This document shows positions 33,691 through 44,147 of a stretch of DNA of 64,000 nucleotides, in pieces (the stretch's first letter is position 1; each line of letters opens with the position of its first letter). The stretch spans positions 2,294,001 through 2,358,000 of the forward strand of contig CAWEDP010000002.1 of NCBI GenBank assembly GCA_963807925.1. Direction: 5' to 3'. Source of the DNA: CAWEDP01 sp963807925 (GTDB taxonomy: Bacteria > Acidobacteriota > Vicinamibacteria > Vicinamibacterales > CAVVIG01). Position numbers and translations under genes: made by a program. The notes under the pieces are model-generated. The model searched no databases. It worked only from the letters and a program-made list of their open reading frames with translations, and was not told the DNA's origin.

Positions 33691-35360
33691 GCCGGACAAA
33701 CGCGCGCCCGTTTCGCGGGGCCGCCGCGGTGGCCGTCGTCGCGGTCGTGGCCTCGATGGCTTCCTTCGCGGGGCACGCCCAGCAGGTCACCTTCGACCGG
33801 CTCCTTCATCCGGATGCCGAGCCGCAGAACTGGCTGTCCTATTCAGGTACCGTCTTCAACCAGCGATACAGCCTGCTGACGCAGATTACGCCGGCCAACG
33901 TCAGGAACCTCGAGCTGCAGTGGGTCTGGCAGGCCCGGTCGCTGGAGAAATTCGAAGCGACCGCGCTGGCGGTCGACGGTGTGTTGTACACGGTGCAGGG
34001 CCCGCCGGTGCAGGGCACGTATCAGGTGGTGGCGCTCGACGGCGTGACCGGCCGGCCGTTCTGGACGCTCGAGTACAAGCCGGCGCCCGAGGCAGGCCCG
34101 TGCTGCGGCCGCGTGAGCCGCGGACTGGCGATCCTGGACAACACGCTCTTTCTCGGCACGATCGACGCGCATCTGCTCGCGATCGACGCGAAGACCGGAA
34201 AGGTTCTCTGGGACCGGGAAGCGGCGCGCGCCGCCGACAAGTACTCCATCACCCACGCGCCGCTCGTCATCAAGGACAAGGTGATCGTCGGCGTCGCGGG
34301 CGGCGACCGCGGCGTACGGGGGTTCATCGCCGCCTACGACGCGAAAACGAGCCGTGAGCTCTGGCGGTTCTATACGATTCCCGGGCCGGGCGAACCGGGC
34401 AACGAGACCTGGTCGGGTGACTCCTGGAAGACCGGCGGGGCGGGGGTGTGGAACAGCGGGGCGTACGATCCGGACGTCAACCTGGTGTACTTCGGCACCG
34501 GCAACCCTTGGCCCGACCGCGACGGCAGCGTCCGGCTGGGCGACAACCTGTACAGCGACAGCGTCGTCGCGCTCGATCCCGATACCGGCCGGCTGAAATG
34601 GCACTACCAGTTCACGCCGCACGATCAGATGGACTACGACTCCACGCAGGCGCCCATCCTGGCCGACATGCCGTGGCAGGGGCGTCCGCGCAAGGTGATG
34701 TTGTGGGCGAACCGCAACGGCGTCGCCTACGTGCTGGACCGCGTCACGGGCGAGTTCCTCCTCGGCAAGCCGTTCGTGCGGGTCAACTGGATGGAGGGGT
34801 TCGACAAGAACGGGCGGCCTCAACGGGTGCCGGGCAAGATTCCGACGCCCGAAGGTGAGCTGATCATGCCGACGGTGCTCGGCGCGACCAACTGGTCGCC
34901 GGCGTCGTTCAGCCCGAGGACCGGCCTGTTCTACGTGTCGGTCTGGGAGAACACCGGCACGATCGCCGTCGCCGGTGGAGGACGCGGGCGCCCGCGCGGT
35001 GTCGCGGGCACGGGGGGGACGCCGATGGGGCAGGCGACGCTGACGCCGAACCTGAAGAAGGAGGACGAAGGGTACGGCGCCGTGCGCGCGTTCGATCCGC
35101 ACACGCTCGAGAAGAAGTGGGAATTCAAGATGAACGACATCACGTGGAGCGGTGTCCTGACCACCGCGTCCGATCTGGTGTTCAGCGGCGGCAAGGAAGG
35201 TTATGCTTTCGCGCTCGATGCCCGCTCGGGCGAGCTGCTGTGGAAGGTGCCGCTTGGCGGGCAGGTCAACAGCGGCCCCATGAGCTACGCGGTGAACGGC
35301 CGCCAATACGTCACCGTCGCTGCGGGCAACTCGCTGTTCGCGTTCGCGCTCCGACAGTAA
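33687..35360 (+). CDS. PQQ-dependent alcohol dehydrogenase-type quinoprotein, copy 1
   Basis: A 557-residue periplasmic quinoprotein with an eight-bladed propeller. Signal peptide about 1-30. The vicinal disulfide cysteines that stack on PQQ are present (PCCGRVSRG, C139-C140). Tryptophan-docking repeats (GRPFWTLEYK, KVLWD, ELWRFYT, LKWHYQF) are clear, and the active-site aspartate lies in HDQMDYDSTQ. A Gly/Arg-rich loop is at about 430-445. The substrate is probably an alcohol. The start overlaps the cytochrome stop (ATGA). A close paralogue follows in tandem. Confidence 0.92.
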   Translation: MSRTNARPFRGAAAVAVVAVVASMASFAGHAQQVTFDRLLHPDAEPQNWLSYSGTVFNQRYSLLTQITPANVRNLELQWVWQARSLEKFEATALAVDGVLYTVQGPPVQGTYQVVALDGVTGRPFWTLEYKPAPEAGPCCGRVSRGLAILDNTLFLGTIDAHLLAIDAKTGKVLWDREAARAADKYSITHAPLVIKDKVIVGVAGGDRGVRGFIAAYDAKTSRELWRFYTIPGPGEPGNETWSGDSWKTGGAGVWNSGAYDPDVNLVYFGTGNPWPDRDGSVRLGDNLYSDSVVALDPDTGRLKWHYQFTPHDQMDYDSTQAPILADMPWQGRPRKVMLWANRNGVAYVLDRVTGEFLLGKPFVRVNWMEGFDKNGRPQRVPGKIPTPEGELIMPTVLGATNWSPASFSPRTGLFYVSVWENTGTIAVAGGGRGRPRGVAGTGGTPMGQATLTPNLKKEDEGYGAVRAFDPHTLEKKWEFKMNDITWSGVLTTASDLVFSGGKEGYAFALDARSGELLWKVPLGGQVNSGPMSYAVNGRQYVTVAAGNSLFAFALRQ

Positions 35361-35403
35361 CCGACGACACGTCATCGCCACGATCTTCAGGGGATCGCCC
35401 AGG

Positions 35404-37095
35404 ATGATCATCCAACCACGGAGGCCACAGAGGACAACGCGAGCGGCGCGGCCCGCCGGCCTGTTCTTGGTGGTGATGGCGACCCTTGCGGTCCCGATGT
35501 TCGCGCAGCAGGTGTCGTTCGACCGGATCCTGGGCGCCGAGCGCGAACCGCAGAACTGGCTCTCGTACTCGGGCACCCTGTTCAACCAGCGCTACAGCCT
35601 GCTGACCGAGGTCACGCCCGCCAACGTGAAGAACCTCGAGCTCCAGTGGGTGTGGCAGGCCAAGTCGCTCGAGAAATTCGAAGCCACGGCGCTGGCCGTG
35701 GACGGCGTCCTCTACACGTTGCAGGGGCCGCCGACTGAAGGCGCCTATCAGGTGGTCGCCCTCGACGCGGCGACCGGCCGGCCGTTCTGGACGCTCGAGT
35801 ACAAGCCGGCGCTCAAGGCGCGTCCCTGCTGCGGCCGCGTCAGCCGCGGGCTGGCGATCCTCGGCGACGCGCTGTACATGGGCACCATCGACGCGCATCT
35901 GGTCGCCATCGACGCGAGGACCGGCAAGATCCTGTGGGATGTCGCGGCGGCAGCGCTCGGCGACGCCCCGAACGAGAAGTACGCGATCACGCATGCCCCG
36001 ACCATCGTGAAGGACAAGGTCATCGTCGGGCTCGCCGGCGGCGATCTGGGCGTGCGCGGCTACATTGCCGCGTTCGATGCGAAGACGGGCCGCGAACTGT
36101 GGCGTTTCTACACGATTCCGGGACCCGGTGAACCCGGCCACGAAACCTGGTCCGGCGACTCGTGGAAGACGGGCGGCGCCGGCGTCTGGAACAGCGGCGC
36201 GTACGATCCTGAAACGAACCTCGTGTACTTCGGCACCGGCAACCCCGCGCCCGACTGGGACGGCCGCTCGCGGCTCGGCGACAACGTGTACAGCGACAGC
36301 GTCGTCGCGCTCGATGCGGACACCGGCCGGATGCGGTGGCACTATCAGTTCACGCCGCACGACGAGGTGGACTACGACTCGACGCAGGTGCCGATCCTCG
36401 TCGACATGGACTGGCAGGGACGTCCGCGCAAGCTGATGCTGTGGGCGAACAGAAACGGCCTGGCGTACGTGCTCGATCGCGTCACGGGACAGTTTCTCCT
36501 CGGCAAGCCGTTCGTCCGCGTGAACTGGATGGAGGGCTTCGACAGGAACGGCCGGCCGCAGCGCGTCCCCGGCAAGATTCCGACGCCGGACGGCGAGTTG
36601 ATCATGCCGACGGTTCTCGGAGCGACCAACTGGGCGCCGCCTTCCTTCAGCCCGCGCACCGGCCTGTTCTACGTCGGGGGGTGGGAGAACACCGGCACGG
36701 TTGCGGTGCAGGGACAGTTTCCACGCGCCAACGGCGTCGCGGGAACCGGCGGCACGCCGATGGGACAGGCGACCCTCACGCCCAATCTCAAGAAGGACGA
36801 GGACGGCTTCGGCGTGATTCGCGCGCTCGATCCGACGACGCTCGAGAAGAAGTGGGAATTCAAGATGAGCGACATCACGTGGGGCGGCGTTCTGACCACC
36901 GCCTCCGACGTGCTGTTCAGCGGCGGGAAGGAAGGGTACTTCCTCGCGCTCGACGCGCGGACCGGCGCCCTGTTGTGGAAGGCGGCGCTCGGCGGCCAGA
37001 TCAACAGCGGCCCGATGACGTATTCGGTCAACGGGCGACAGTACGTAACGGTCGCGGCCGGCAATGCGCTCTTCGCGTTCGCGCTCGGTCGATGA
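35404..37095 (+). CDS. PQQ-dependent alcohol dehydrogenase-type quinoprotein, copy 2
   Basis: 563 residues, clearly a duplicate of the preceding gene: most of the sequence aligns without gaps (identical SGDSWKTGGAGVWNSGAYDP, VNWMEGFD, PGKIPTP). C142-C143 and the HDEVDYDSTQ aspartate are kept. Differences are concentrated in the signal region, near residues 180-190 (a short insertion) and in the loop at about 435-445, where the Gly/Arg tract of copy 1 is replaced. It shares the upstream cytochrome. The pair may differ in substrate or in expression. Confidence 0.92.
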   Translation: MIIQPRRPQRTTRAARPAGLFLVVMATLAVPMFAQQVSFDRILGAEREPQNWLSYSGTLFNQRYSLLTEVTPANVKNLELQWVWQAKSLEKFEATALAVDGVLYTLQGPPTEGAYQVVALDAATGRPFWTLEYKPALKARPCCGRVSRGLAILGDALYMGTIDAHLVAIDARTGKILWDVAAAALGDAPNEKYAITHAPTIVKDKVIVGLAGGDLGVRGYIAAFDAKTGRELWRFYTIPGPGEPGHETWSGDSWKTGGAGVWNSGAYDPETNLVYFGTGNPAPDWDGRSRLGDNVYSDSVVALDADTGRMRWHYQFTPHDEVDYDSTQVPILVDMDWQGRPRKLMLWANRNGLAYVLDRVTGQFLLGKPFVRVNWMEGFDRNGRPQRVPGKIPTPDGELIMPTVLGATNWAPPSFSPRTGLFYVGGWENTGTVAVQGQFPRANGVAGTGGTPMGQATLTPNLKKDEDGFGVIRALDPTTLEKKWEFKMSDITWGGVLTTASDVLFSGGKEGYFLALDARTGALLWKAALGGQINSGPMTYSVNGRQYVTVAAGNALFAFALGR

Positions 37096-37104
37096 GCGTC
37101 GTGG

Positions 37105-37122
37105 GTCCGGCTGAAGCCGGAC
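37105..37122. repeat. REP-like palindrome
   Basis: GTCCGGCTGAAGCCGGAC, 10 nt after the second PQQ gene, in the same orientation as the copy at 30975. Confidence 0.8.
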
Positions 37123-37186
37123 ACTACGACGACAGGCGGCGCTCGTCCCCCCGGTAGAGTCCGGCGTCAGACTGACCAGGCGTAGT

Positions 37187-37238
37187 GTCCGGCTTCAGCC
37201 GGACCAAGGAGAGGCGTAGTGTCCGGCTTCAGCCGGAC
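37187..37238. repeat. Two REP-like palindromes in tandem
   Basis: GTCCGGCTTCAGCCGGAC at 37187-37204 and 37221-37238, each inside a longer direct repeat (GGCGTAGTGTCC...GGACCAAGGAG). They are in the opposite orientation to the copy at 37105, so the group forms a BIME-like cluster between the PQQ gene and the dienelactone hydrolase gene. The downstream end supplies that gene's AAGGAG ribosome site. Confidence 0.8.
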
Positions 37239-37251
37239 CAAGGAGCAGATC

Positions 37252-38142
<891 letters not shown>

Positions 38143-38205
38143 CGAATCGGCGCGACGGAGAGACCGAGGAACGCGGAGGTTCGCCCCCTCTGCGTTCCTC
38201 CCGCT

Positions 38206-39801
38206 TCAGATGGACAGGGTCTCGGCCCGCCTCTTGCCCGACAGCATCAGCTCGAAAACGGTTTTCGACACGAACATCGACGTGAACAGGTTCGACGCCA
38301 GCCCGATGAACAGCGTCGTGGCAAAGCCACGAACCGGTCCGGTCCCGAACCGGAACAGGAAGGCGCACGAGATCAGCGCCGCGATGTGCGTGTCGAGCAG
38401 CGTCAGGAACACCCGGCCGAAGCCGCCGGCTACGGAGGCGCGGACGCCACGCCCCGATTCGATCTCCTCCTTGATCCGCTCGAAGATCAGCACGTTCGAA
38501 TCGACACCCATCCCCATCGTCAGCACGAACGCCGCGATTCCGGGAAGCGTCATCACCGCGCCGATGTGCGCCATCAGCCCGATGAGCATGACCAGATTGC
38601 ACCCGAGCGCGACCACCGCGTTGAGGCCCGACAGGCGATAGTACGCAAGCATGAACGCGACGAGCAGCACAAGGCCGACAAGGGAGGCCGTGATGCCGGA
38701 GCGGATGGCGTCGGCGCCGAGGGTCGGACCAATCGTGCGTTGCTCGAGGAGCTCCATGCGGGCCGCCAGCGCGCCGGACCGAAGGACCAGCGCCAGGTTC
38801 TGCGCGTCCTCGGCGGTGAAGGCGCCGTAGATGCGGCCCTCGCCGGCAATCCGCCCGTCGATGCGCGCCACCGACTGCACGCTTCCGTCGAGGACGATGG
38901 CGAGCGCGCGCCCGACGTTGTCCCCGGTCGCCCTGGCGAAGCGCTGCGCGCCATCGGCCGTCAGCGAGAACGCGACGGCCGGCCGATTGTTCGCGTCCAC
39001 GGTCGGACGTGCGGTGCGTACATCCTTTCCGGTCACTGCGGCCGCCTTGCGCACCAGGTAATACGCCGGCGCCGAGCCGGCGCCGCGCTCCACGCCGGAC
39101 ACGATCTCCAGGCCGGCGGGCGGGCGACCGTCAGCCATCAGCCCGTCGCCGCTGGCCACCGGTCCGCGTTCCACCAGCTTCAGTTCGAGGAACCCGGTCG
39201 ATCGAAGGATCGCCTTGGCCCGTTCGACGTCGAATACGCCGGGAAGCTGCACGAGAATCCGGTCGCCATCGCGACCCTGACGCGCGATGCCGGGCTCGCT
39301 GACGCCCAGATCGTTCACGCGCCGCTCGAGACTCTCTCTGTTCCGCAGGATCGCCTCTTCCCGCAGCGACGCCTCCACCGGAGGCTTCATCGCGAACAAG
39401 CGCTCGCCGGCGACACCACCCGTCTGCTCGTAGCCGGGCAGCACGGCCCCCGTCAGCTGGCCGAGCAGCGCGTCCTCGGCGGGCGTCACGCCGGTGACGC
39501 GAACGTGCGTCGCATCCGGCGCTGCCACCGTCGCCGCGACCATGCCGTGTTTCGCCAGCTCGTCGCGAAGGCGTTCGGCGGCCGCCTCGGTTTCACGACC
39601 GACTGCGTCCCCGGTGCGAACGCCCAGCAGGAGCTGCACGCCACCACGCAAATCCAGTCCGAGCCTCAGGTGTTCCGCCTTCACCCAGTCGGGCTCGAGC
39701 AGGTGGAATCGCCCGGCGACGAGCGGGTAGACGCCCACGAACGCGCAGGCCGCGACAACGATGACGCACACGAACACCTTCAGGCCGAGTCTTCCGTTCA
39801 T
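38206..39801 (-). CDS. secD: Protein-export membrane protein SecD
   Basis: 531 residues. The N-terminal membrane segment and P1 domain carry HLRLGLDLRGGVQLLLGV, the SecD hallmark. The large periplasmic head follows (ARQGRDGDRILVQLPGV, VAFSLTADGAQRFARAT, LAIVLDGSVQSVARI). Six membrane segments end with GMGVDSNVLIFERIKEE and GPVRGFATTLFIGL. SecDF uses proton motive force to pull exported proteins out. No secF follows, and the usual yajC-secD-secF order is absent here. ATG 39801 has GGAGGAAATC directly upstream. Confidence 0.93.
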   Translation of the reverse strand: MNGRLGLKVFVCVIVVAACAFVGVYPLVAGRFHLLEPDWVKAEHLRLGLDLRGGVQLLLGVRTGDAVGRETEAAAERLRDELAKHGMVAATVAAPDATHVRVTGVTPAEDALLGQLTGAVLPGYEQTGGVAGERLFAMKPPVEASLREEAILRNRESLERRVNDLGVSEPGIARQGRDGDRILVQLPGVFDVERAKAILRSTGFLELKLVERGPVASGDGLMADGRPPAGLEIVSGVERGAGSAPAYYLVRKAAAVTGKDVRTARPTVDANNRPAVAFSLTADGAQRFARATGDNVGRALAIVLDGSVQSVARIDGRIAGEGRIYGAFTAEDAQNLALVLRSGALAARMELLEQRTIGPTLGADAIRSGITASLVGLVLLVAFMLAYYRLSGLNAVVALGCNLVMLIGLMAHIGAVMTLPGIAAFVLTMGMGVDSNVLIFERIKEEIESGRGVRASVAGGFGRVFLTLLDTHIAALISCAFLFRFGTGPVRGFATTLFIGLASNLFTSMFVSKTVFELMLSGKRRAETLSI

Positions 39802-39874
39802 GATTTCCTCCCTGGCAGTCCACACCAAGACGCACCTCGCGCGGGGCGACGGTCTCGCGCCGATGGACCGCGAA

Positions 39875-40210
39875 TCAGATCAGGAGGGAGAAGGTGTGGA
39901 GATGTGGAGGATCGTGACGGGGGCCGTGGATCGGATCAGGTCGTCGCGGCAACACCCGATCGAGCGCCTGCACGACATGCTCGCGGTGAAGAAATCGACC
40001 GAGCGGCGTGGCCGGCGCAGACACCGGCTCGATGGACGGCACCGGCTGCGACGCCCGGCGCCAGCCGGACGTGCCGTGCGACGATGGTGCCGTCCCGGCA
40101 CGGGAGGAACAGGTACCGCGGCACGAGGAAGCGGCATCGCGGCGTCCGGCCGCCACGATCGGCAGCGCCGACACCATCACGAGCAGCGTGATCGAAGCGA
40201 GATGCCGCAT
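39875..40210 (-). CDS. Small protein with signal peptide, uncertain
   Basis: 111 residues. A convincing export signal (MRHLASITLLVMVSALPIVA) is followed by a low-complexity mature part rich in Arg, Ser and Pro. No family is recognised. GGAG lies close to the ATG. It is 73 nt upstream of secD on the same strand. The mature part could be read through non-coding sequence, so only the signal peptide speaks for a real gene. Confidence 0.4.
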   Translation of the reverse strand: MRHLASITLLVMVSALPIVAAGRRDAASSCRGTCSSRAGTAPSSHGTSGWRRASQPVPSIEPVSAPATPLGRFLHREHVVQALDRVLPRRPDPIHGPRHDPPHLHTFSLLI

Positions 40211-40516
40211 CGCTCCGTGACATGGTACCATTTCCGGTTTCGGTGCTCGGCGGGTTCCGCCCATCGGCGGGAGAAGGTCACCGAGGAGGGTCCCGCGGCC
40301 CACGGCGGGACGTCGTTTATCAGTTACTTATGAAGTTCGGGCCTTCCGTAACTGAAATCAGGCATGTTGGACCGCCGACTCTGACGAGGAATTCAGAAAC
40401 TCTTCAGGAGCCGGTCGTTGCACCTTGCGGTAGAATCTGCCTCATAGTCGACGCGACAGGCAGGTCGCCCAGACGCCGCTAGAGAAACGCTACGGAACAA
40501 TCGGGAGGAGACACAC
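40211..40516. promoter_or_regulatory. Divergent intergenic region with promoter of the DUF6152 gene
   Basis: 306 nt without a gene. TAGAAT at 40431-40436 is a plausible -10 box for the plus-strand gene at 40517, leaving a leader of about 70 nt with a strong GGGAGGAG ribosome site. No -35 hexamer or riboswitch-like structure is evident. Confidence 0.4.
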
Positions 40517-40906
40517 ATGAAGCGCACGTTGTTTGTACTGCTCACTGCCGGAGTGGCTTTGGCGGCAGGCTCGAAGGTCCAGGCGCACCACTCGTTTGCG
40601 GCGACGTACTTCGAGGATCAGACGCAGTCGATCGAGGGGAACCTCGTGCAGTTCCTGTTCCGCAATCCGCACTCGTTCGTGCACGTCGAGGCGCCCGACA
40701 AGGACGGCGTGATGCAGCGCTGGGCCGTTGAGTGGGGCGCCGGCGGGCAGCTGAACCGTCAGGGCGTCACGCGCGAAACACTGCACCCCGGGGACCACGT
40801 GATCGTCACCGGCAACCCGGGCCGCAACCCGGCGGACCACAGACTGCGGATGAAGACGATCTCGCGTCCGTCCGACGGCTGGAAGTGGGGCGGCACGTTC
40901 GACTAG
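40517..40906 (+). CDS. DUF6152 family small periplasmic protein
   Basis: 129 residues. A signal peptide (MKRTLFVLLTAGVALAAGSK) is followed by AHHSFAATYFEDQTQSIEG, the usual start of the mature DUF6152 domain. FLFRNPHSFVHVEAPDK and a small beta-barrel-like remainder (HPGDHVIVTGNPGRNPADHR, then LRMKTI) complete it. These proteins occur next to PQQ dehydrogenases and cytochromes in soil bacteria; their function is not established. Strong ribosome site GGGAGGAG. Confidence 0.85.
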   Translation: MKRTLFVLLTAGVALAAGSKVQAHHSFAATYFEDQTQSIEGNLVQFLFRNPHSFVHVEAPDKDGVMQRWAVEWGAGGQLNRQGVTRETLHPGDHVIVTGNPGRNPADHRLRMKTISRPSDGWKWGGTFD

Positions 40907-40985
40907 ACGATTCACTTTCAGGGATGGGGGCTGGGGATCAGGGATGAGCCGTCTGATCCCCGGTCCCTGACCCCTTCCCACCTCG

Positions 40986-42977
40986 GTGCCCCGCAGCCCC
41001 GGTTCCTCCCGCAAGCGATCGCCCTCCAGACCGACTCCGCCGCCATCGACTCATCGCATCGCGCTCGCCCTCGTCATCGTCATCGCCGGCATCGTCACCT
41101 ATTGGAACGGCCTCTCCAGCCCGTTCATCTGGGACGATGACACCGCTGTGGTGAGCAATCCGACGATTCACCATCTATGGCCGCTAACGGGTCCATTCCG
41201 TCCTCCGCGTGAAACGCCGGTGGCCGGACGGCCCCTGGTGAACCTCTCGCTGGCGGTCAACTATGCGCTCGGCGGCCTCGACGAGACCGGCTACCGTGCA
41301 ACCAACCTGGCGCTTCACCTCGCGTGCGCCCTGCTGCTCTTCGCGATCGTCCGGCGGACGCTGACGCTCCACGGCGGCGCGCGGCTGTCGGATCGGGCCG
41401 GCGTCCTGCACTCACCCGATTCCGCCGCGCTCCTCGTCACGCTCGTCTGGATGCTGCATCCGCTCCAGAGCGAAGTCGTCGATTACGTGACGCAGCGCAG
41501 CGAATCGATCATGGCGTTGTGTCTGCTGGCGACGCTGTATGCGGCCATCCGCGGGCAGGCCGCCGGTCGACGTGCGGCGGACAGACGATGGGCGGCGGTC
41601 GTCGTGCTGGCGTGCGCGAGCGGGATGCTCGCGAAGGAGTCGATGATCGTCGCGCCGCTCGTCGTCGTGCTGTACGACTGGGCGTTTCTGTTCGACTCCT
41701 TCGGAGCGGCCTTCCGCGCGCGCGGATCGCTCTACGCGGGTCTCGCGGCGACGTGGCTTGTCGCGGCGGCGACGCTGTGGACGCTGCCCCGCTCCACGGT
41801 GGGAGCGTCGGCGACCGTCGGACCATTCCTGTACCTGCTGAACCAGGCGCAGATGATCGGGCGATACCTCCGCCTCAGCGTCTGGCCGGGGCCCCTGGTG
41901 CTCGACTACGGTCTGCCGCGTTCACTGACGATCGTCGACGTCCTGCCGGCCGCGATCCTCATCGCCGCGCTGATCGCGGGCACGGTGGTCGCGCTCGTCC
42001 GTGCGCGCGCGATCGGTTTTCTCGCCGCCGCGTTCTTCCTGACGCTCGCGCCCACGTCGAGCGTCATCCCGATTCGCAGCGAGGTCGGCGCGGAACGCCG
42101 GATGTACGTGCCGTTCATGGCGCTCGCGGCCCTCGTCGTCGTCGGCGCGCGGGCGCTGCTCGATCGTGCGGTGCCGGCCGCGCCTCCGGCGGCGGGCGTT
42201 CGCGGCGCCACGCGTGGCCAGCCGATCCTGCCGGCCCCGGCGCCAGGCATCCGGGTGGCGGTGTGGGCGGCCGCCGGTGTCGTGCTGGTCGCGCTGTCCG
42301 CGCGCACGATCGCCCGCAACGGCGAGTACCGGAGTCCGCTGGCGATCTGGCGGACCGTTGTCGACCGGCGTCCGCACGGGCGCGCTCGAATGGCCCTGGC
42401 CACCGAGCTCGCGACTGCGGGCCGGCACGACGAAGCGGTCGCACAGCTGCGTGTCGCCGTGGCCGACTTTCCCGACGCGCGCGCGGCGCTCGGGACCGAG
42501 CTGTTGCTGCAGAAGAACACGGCCGAGGGCGTCGCCTGGCTGCGGCAGTTCATCGCCGACGGCCCATCGCTCCCCAATCGACTGCCGGCGCACATCCTGC
42601 TCGCGCAGGCGTTCGCCGCCGACGGCCGGCTCGATCAATCGGCGGCCGAATGGCGGATCGTCGTCGCCGCGGCCCCCGGCGACGCGGTGGCGCGCCGGAG
42701 CCTGGGGCAGGTTCTCGCCGCGGAGGCGGAGGCCGCGCTGCAGGACCACGACCAGGTGCGGGGCGAGACCTACGCGCGGGACGCCGTGCGGTTCGCGCCC
42801 GACGACGCCCGGGCGCACAACCTGCTCGGCGTCGCGCTCGCGTCGAGGGGCGATCTGCGGCCGGCGGAATCGCATTTCCGCGAGGCGCTGCAGCTGGCGC
42901 CCGGCGATCCCGAGGTCCGGGCCAATCTCGACCGCGTCACCCGCGCGCTGGGCGCGGCACGCTCCGGTCCGCAGTGA
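40986..42977 (+). CDS. TMTC-like polytopic membrane protein with C-terminal TPRs
   Basis: 663 residues. About ten membrane segments (25-400) carry the glycosyltransferase-like pattern FIWDDDTAVVSNPTIHHLWP (acidic pair in the first periplasmic loop) and LTLVWMLHPLQSEVVDYVTQRSE in part. A TPR region (about 460-655) follows, with HDEAVAQLRVAVADFPDARA and AESHFREALQLAPGDPEVRA. This is the layout of TMTC/Tmem260-type O-mannosyltransferase-like proteins, common in acidobacteria. GTG start without a Shine-Dalgarno. Enzymatic activity is inferred only. Confidence 0.8.
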   Translation: MPRSPGSSRKRSPSRPTPPPSTHRIALALVIVIAGIVTYWNGLSSPFIWDDDTAVVSNPTIHHLWPLTGPFRPPRETPVAGRPLVNLSLAVNYALGGLDETGYRATNLALHLACALLLFAIVRRTLTLHGGARLSDRAGVLHSPDSAALLVTLVWMLHPLQSEVVDYVTQRSESIMALCLLATLYAAIRGQAAGRRAADRRWAAVVVLACASGMLAKESMIVAPLVVVLYDWAFLFDSFGAAFRARGSLYAGLAATWLVAAATLWTLPRSTVGASATVGPFLYLLNQAQMIGRYLRLSVWPGPLVLDYGLPRSLTIVDVLPAAILIAALIAGTVVALVRARAIGFLAAAFFLTLAPTSSVIPIRSEVGAERRMYVPFMALAALVVVGARALLDRAVPAAPPAAGVRGATRGQPILPAPAPGIRVAVWAAAGVVLVALSARTIARNGEYRSPLAIWRTVVDRRPHGRARMALATELATAGRHDEAVAQLRVAVADFPDARAALGTELLLQKNTAEGVAWLRQFIADGPSLPNRLPAHILLAQAFAADGRLDQSAAEWRIVVAAAPGDAVARRSLGQVLAAEAEAALQDHDQVRGETYARDAVRFAPDDARAHNLLGVALASRGDLRPAESHFREALQLAPGDPEVRANLDRVTRALGAARSGPQ

Positions 42978-42992
42978 ACGCGTCGGTCCCCG

Positions 42993-44147
42993 TCACTTCG
43001 ACAGCGCGACGATGTCCTCGTACCGGTGGATCTGGCCCGCGTTGAAGGCTTTCACCACTTCGGCCATCGGCGACAGCGCGGTCGACGCGCGGGCGCCCGG
43101 CGAAATCCTGCGGAACTGGGAGAAGGGAAAGCCGCGATTGGAAATCGAGCGGATGAAGGTGCTCCGGGTATCGAGCGGAAACGCCGCGACGTTCTGCAGA
43201 AACCGGCGCCACGCGTAGGCTTCCTGGAACAGGTACTGCTCGACGTTCGACGTGTAGAACGCGCTCACTGTCGCGTTGTGCTGGCGGAGGTAGTCGCCGA
43301 GCGCCCGCAACGCCTTGTCGCCTCCGAAATCGCCGACGACAGGCACGATCGCGTTGTTCCGCTCGTATTCGCGGAGCACGCGGAAGTTCTCCTCGGTGGC
43401 GAGATAGCTCCGGCGCTCGCCCGCGCCGTCGGTCTCGTTCATGAGCTCGCGGTAGCTCGGAAAGCCGCCGCCGACGAACCCGTTCAGGCCGTTCGGAGAG
43501 AAGGAGTAGTTCAAGTCCGGGCCGCCGCGGAAGAACGCCGAGTACACGAATTCCATGCCCTTGACGTCGTCGTCCGACAGCGGGAACCGGTGCGCCTTGA
43601 TCAACCGGTCCTTCGCCGCCTGGAAGTTCTCCTTGAACAGCTCGTCGCTCGGCGGGGCGCTCTGCAGCGCGGCAAACAGCGCGTCGATCGCCGCGTTCAC
43701 CGGCACATCGGGCCGCTTGCGGGCGAACAGCCGGGACAAGAACTCGGCGCGCGTCGCGGACAGCTCGACCAACGCCTTGTAGAGCAGCTGCTCGAGCAGG
43801 TTGCCGCGCCGAATGTCGACGATGAACGCGAGCTTCGGCTGCAGCGCGACAATGTAGGTGAAGTTCTGCTCCGGACCGACCCCGACGTACACGCCGCCGG
43901 GCGGCAGCGTCGCCTTGAGATCGGGGATGACGGTCTCGAACGCGGTCTCGTTTGAGAGAAAGTTCTCCGAGCGGAACGTCCCGCCAGGCTCGGACAGGTC
44001 GGTCACGAGCTGCCAGAACGCCCTGTCGCCGAACCGGGATGGCAGCGCTTCGAGCGCGGCGTGCGCTGGCGCCACCGAAGACACCAGCACGCCGACGGCC
44101 GCAAAGACCGCGGCCAGCAACAGGAGAACGCGACGCCGTACGGACAT
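42993..44147 (-). CDS. Exported protein of unknown function, paralogue 1
   Basis: 384 residues with a signal peptide (about 1-31, ending APAHA). The mature protein contains LSEPGGTFRSENFLSNETAF, GVYVGVGPEQNFTYIVAL and KLAFIVDIRRGNLLEQLLYK. Near the C-terminus are VPVVGDFGGDKAL and VSAFYTSNVEQYLF. The GVGP...FIVDIRR spacing resembles the first strands of a Rossmann methyltransferase, but no methyltransferase is expected after a signal peptide. The gene at 44292, divergent, is a clear homologue. GAGG precedes ATG 44147. Confidence 0.85.
   Translation of the reverse strand: MSVRRRVLLLLAAVFAAVGVLVSSVAPAHAALEALPSRFGDRAFWQLVTDLSEPGGTFRSENFLSNETAFETVIPDLKATLPPGGVYVGVGPEQNFTYIVALQPKLAFIVDIRRGNLLEQLLYKALVELSATRAEFLSRLFARKRPDVPVNAAIDALFAALQSAPPSDELFKENFQAAKDRLIKAHRFPLSDDDVKGMEFVYSAFFRGGPDLNYSFSPNGLNGFVGGGFPSYRELMNETDGAGERRSYLATEENFRVLREYERNNAIVPVVGDFGGDKALRALGDYLRQHNATVSAFYTSNVEQYLFQEAYAWRRFLQNVAAFPLDTRSTFIRSISNRGFPFSQFRRISPGARASTALSPMAEVVKAFNAGQIHRYEDIVALSK

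Noticed and set aside
37100..37250. CRISPR array suggested by repeated GTCCGGCTTCAGCCGGAC units
   Set aside because: Only two or three short palindromic units, no regular unique spacers and no cas genes; the same unit is dispersed elsewhere, so it is REP-like.
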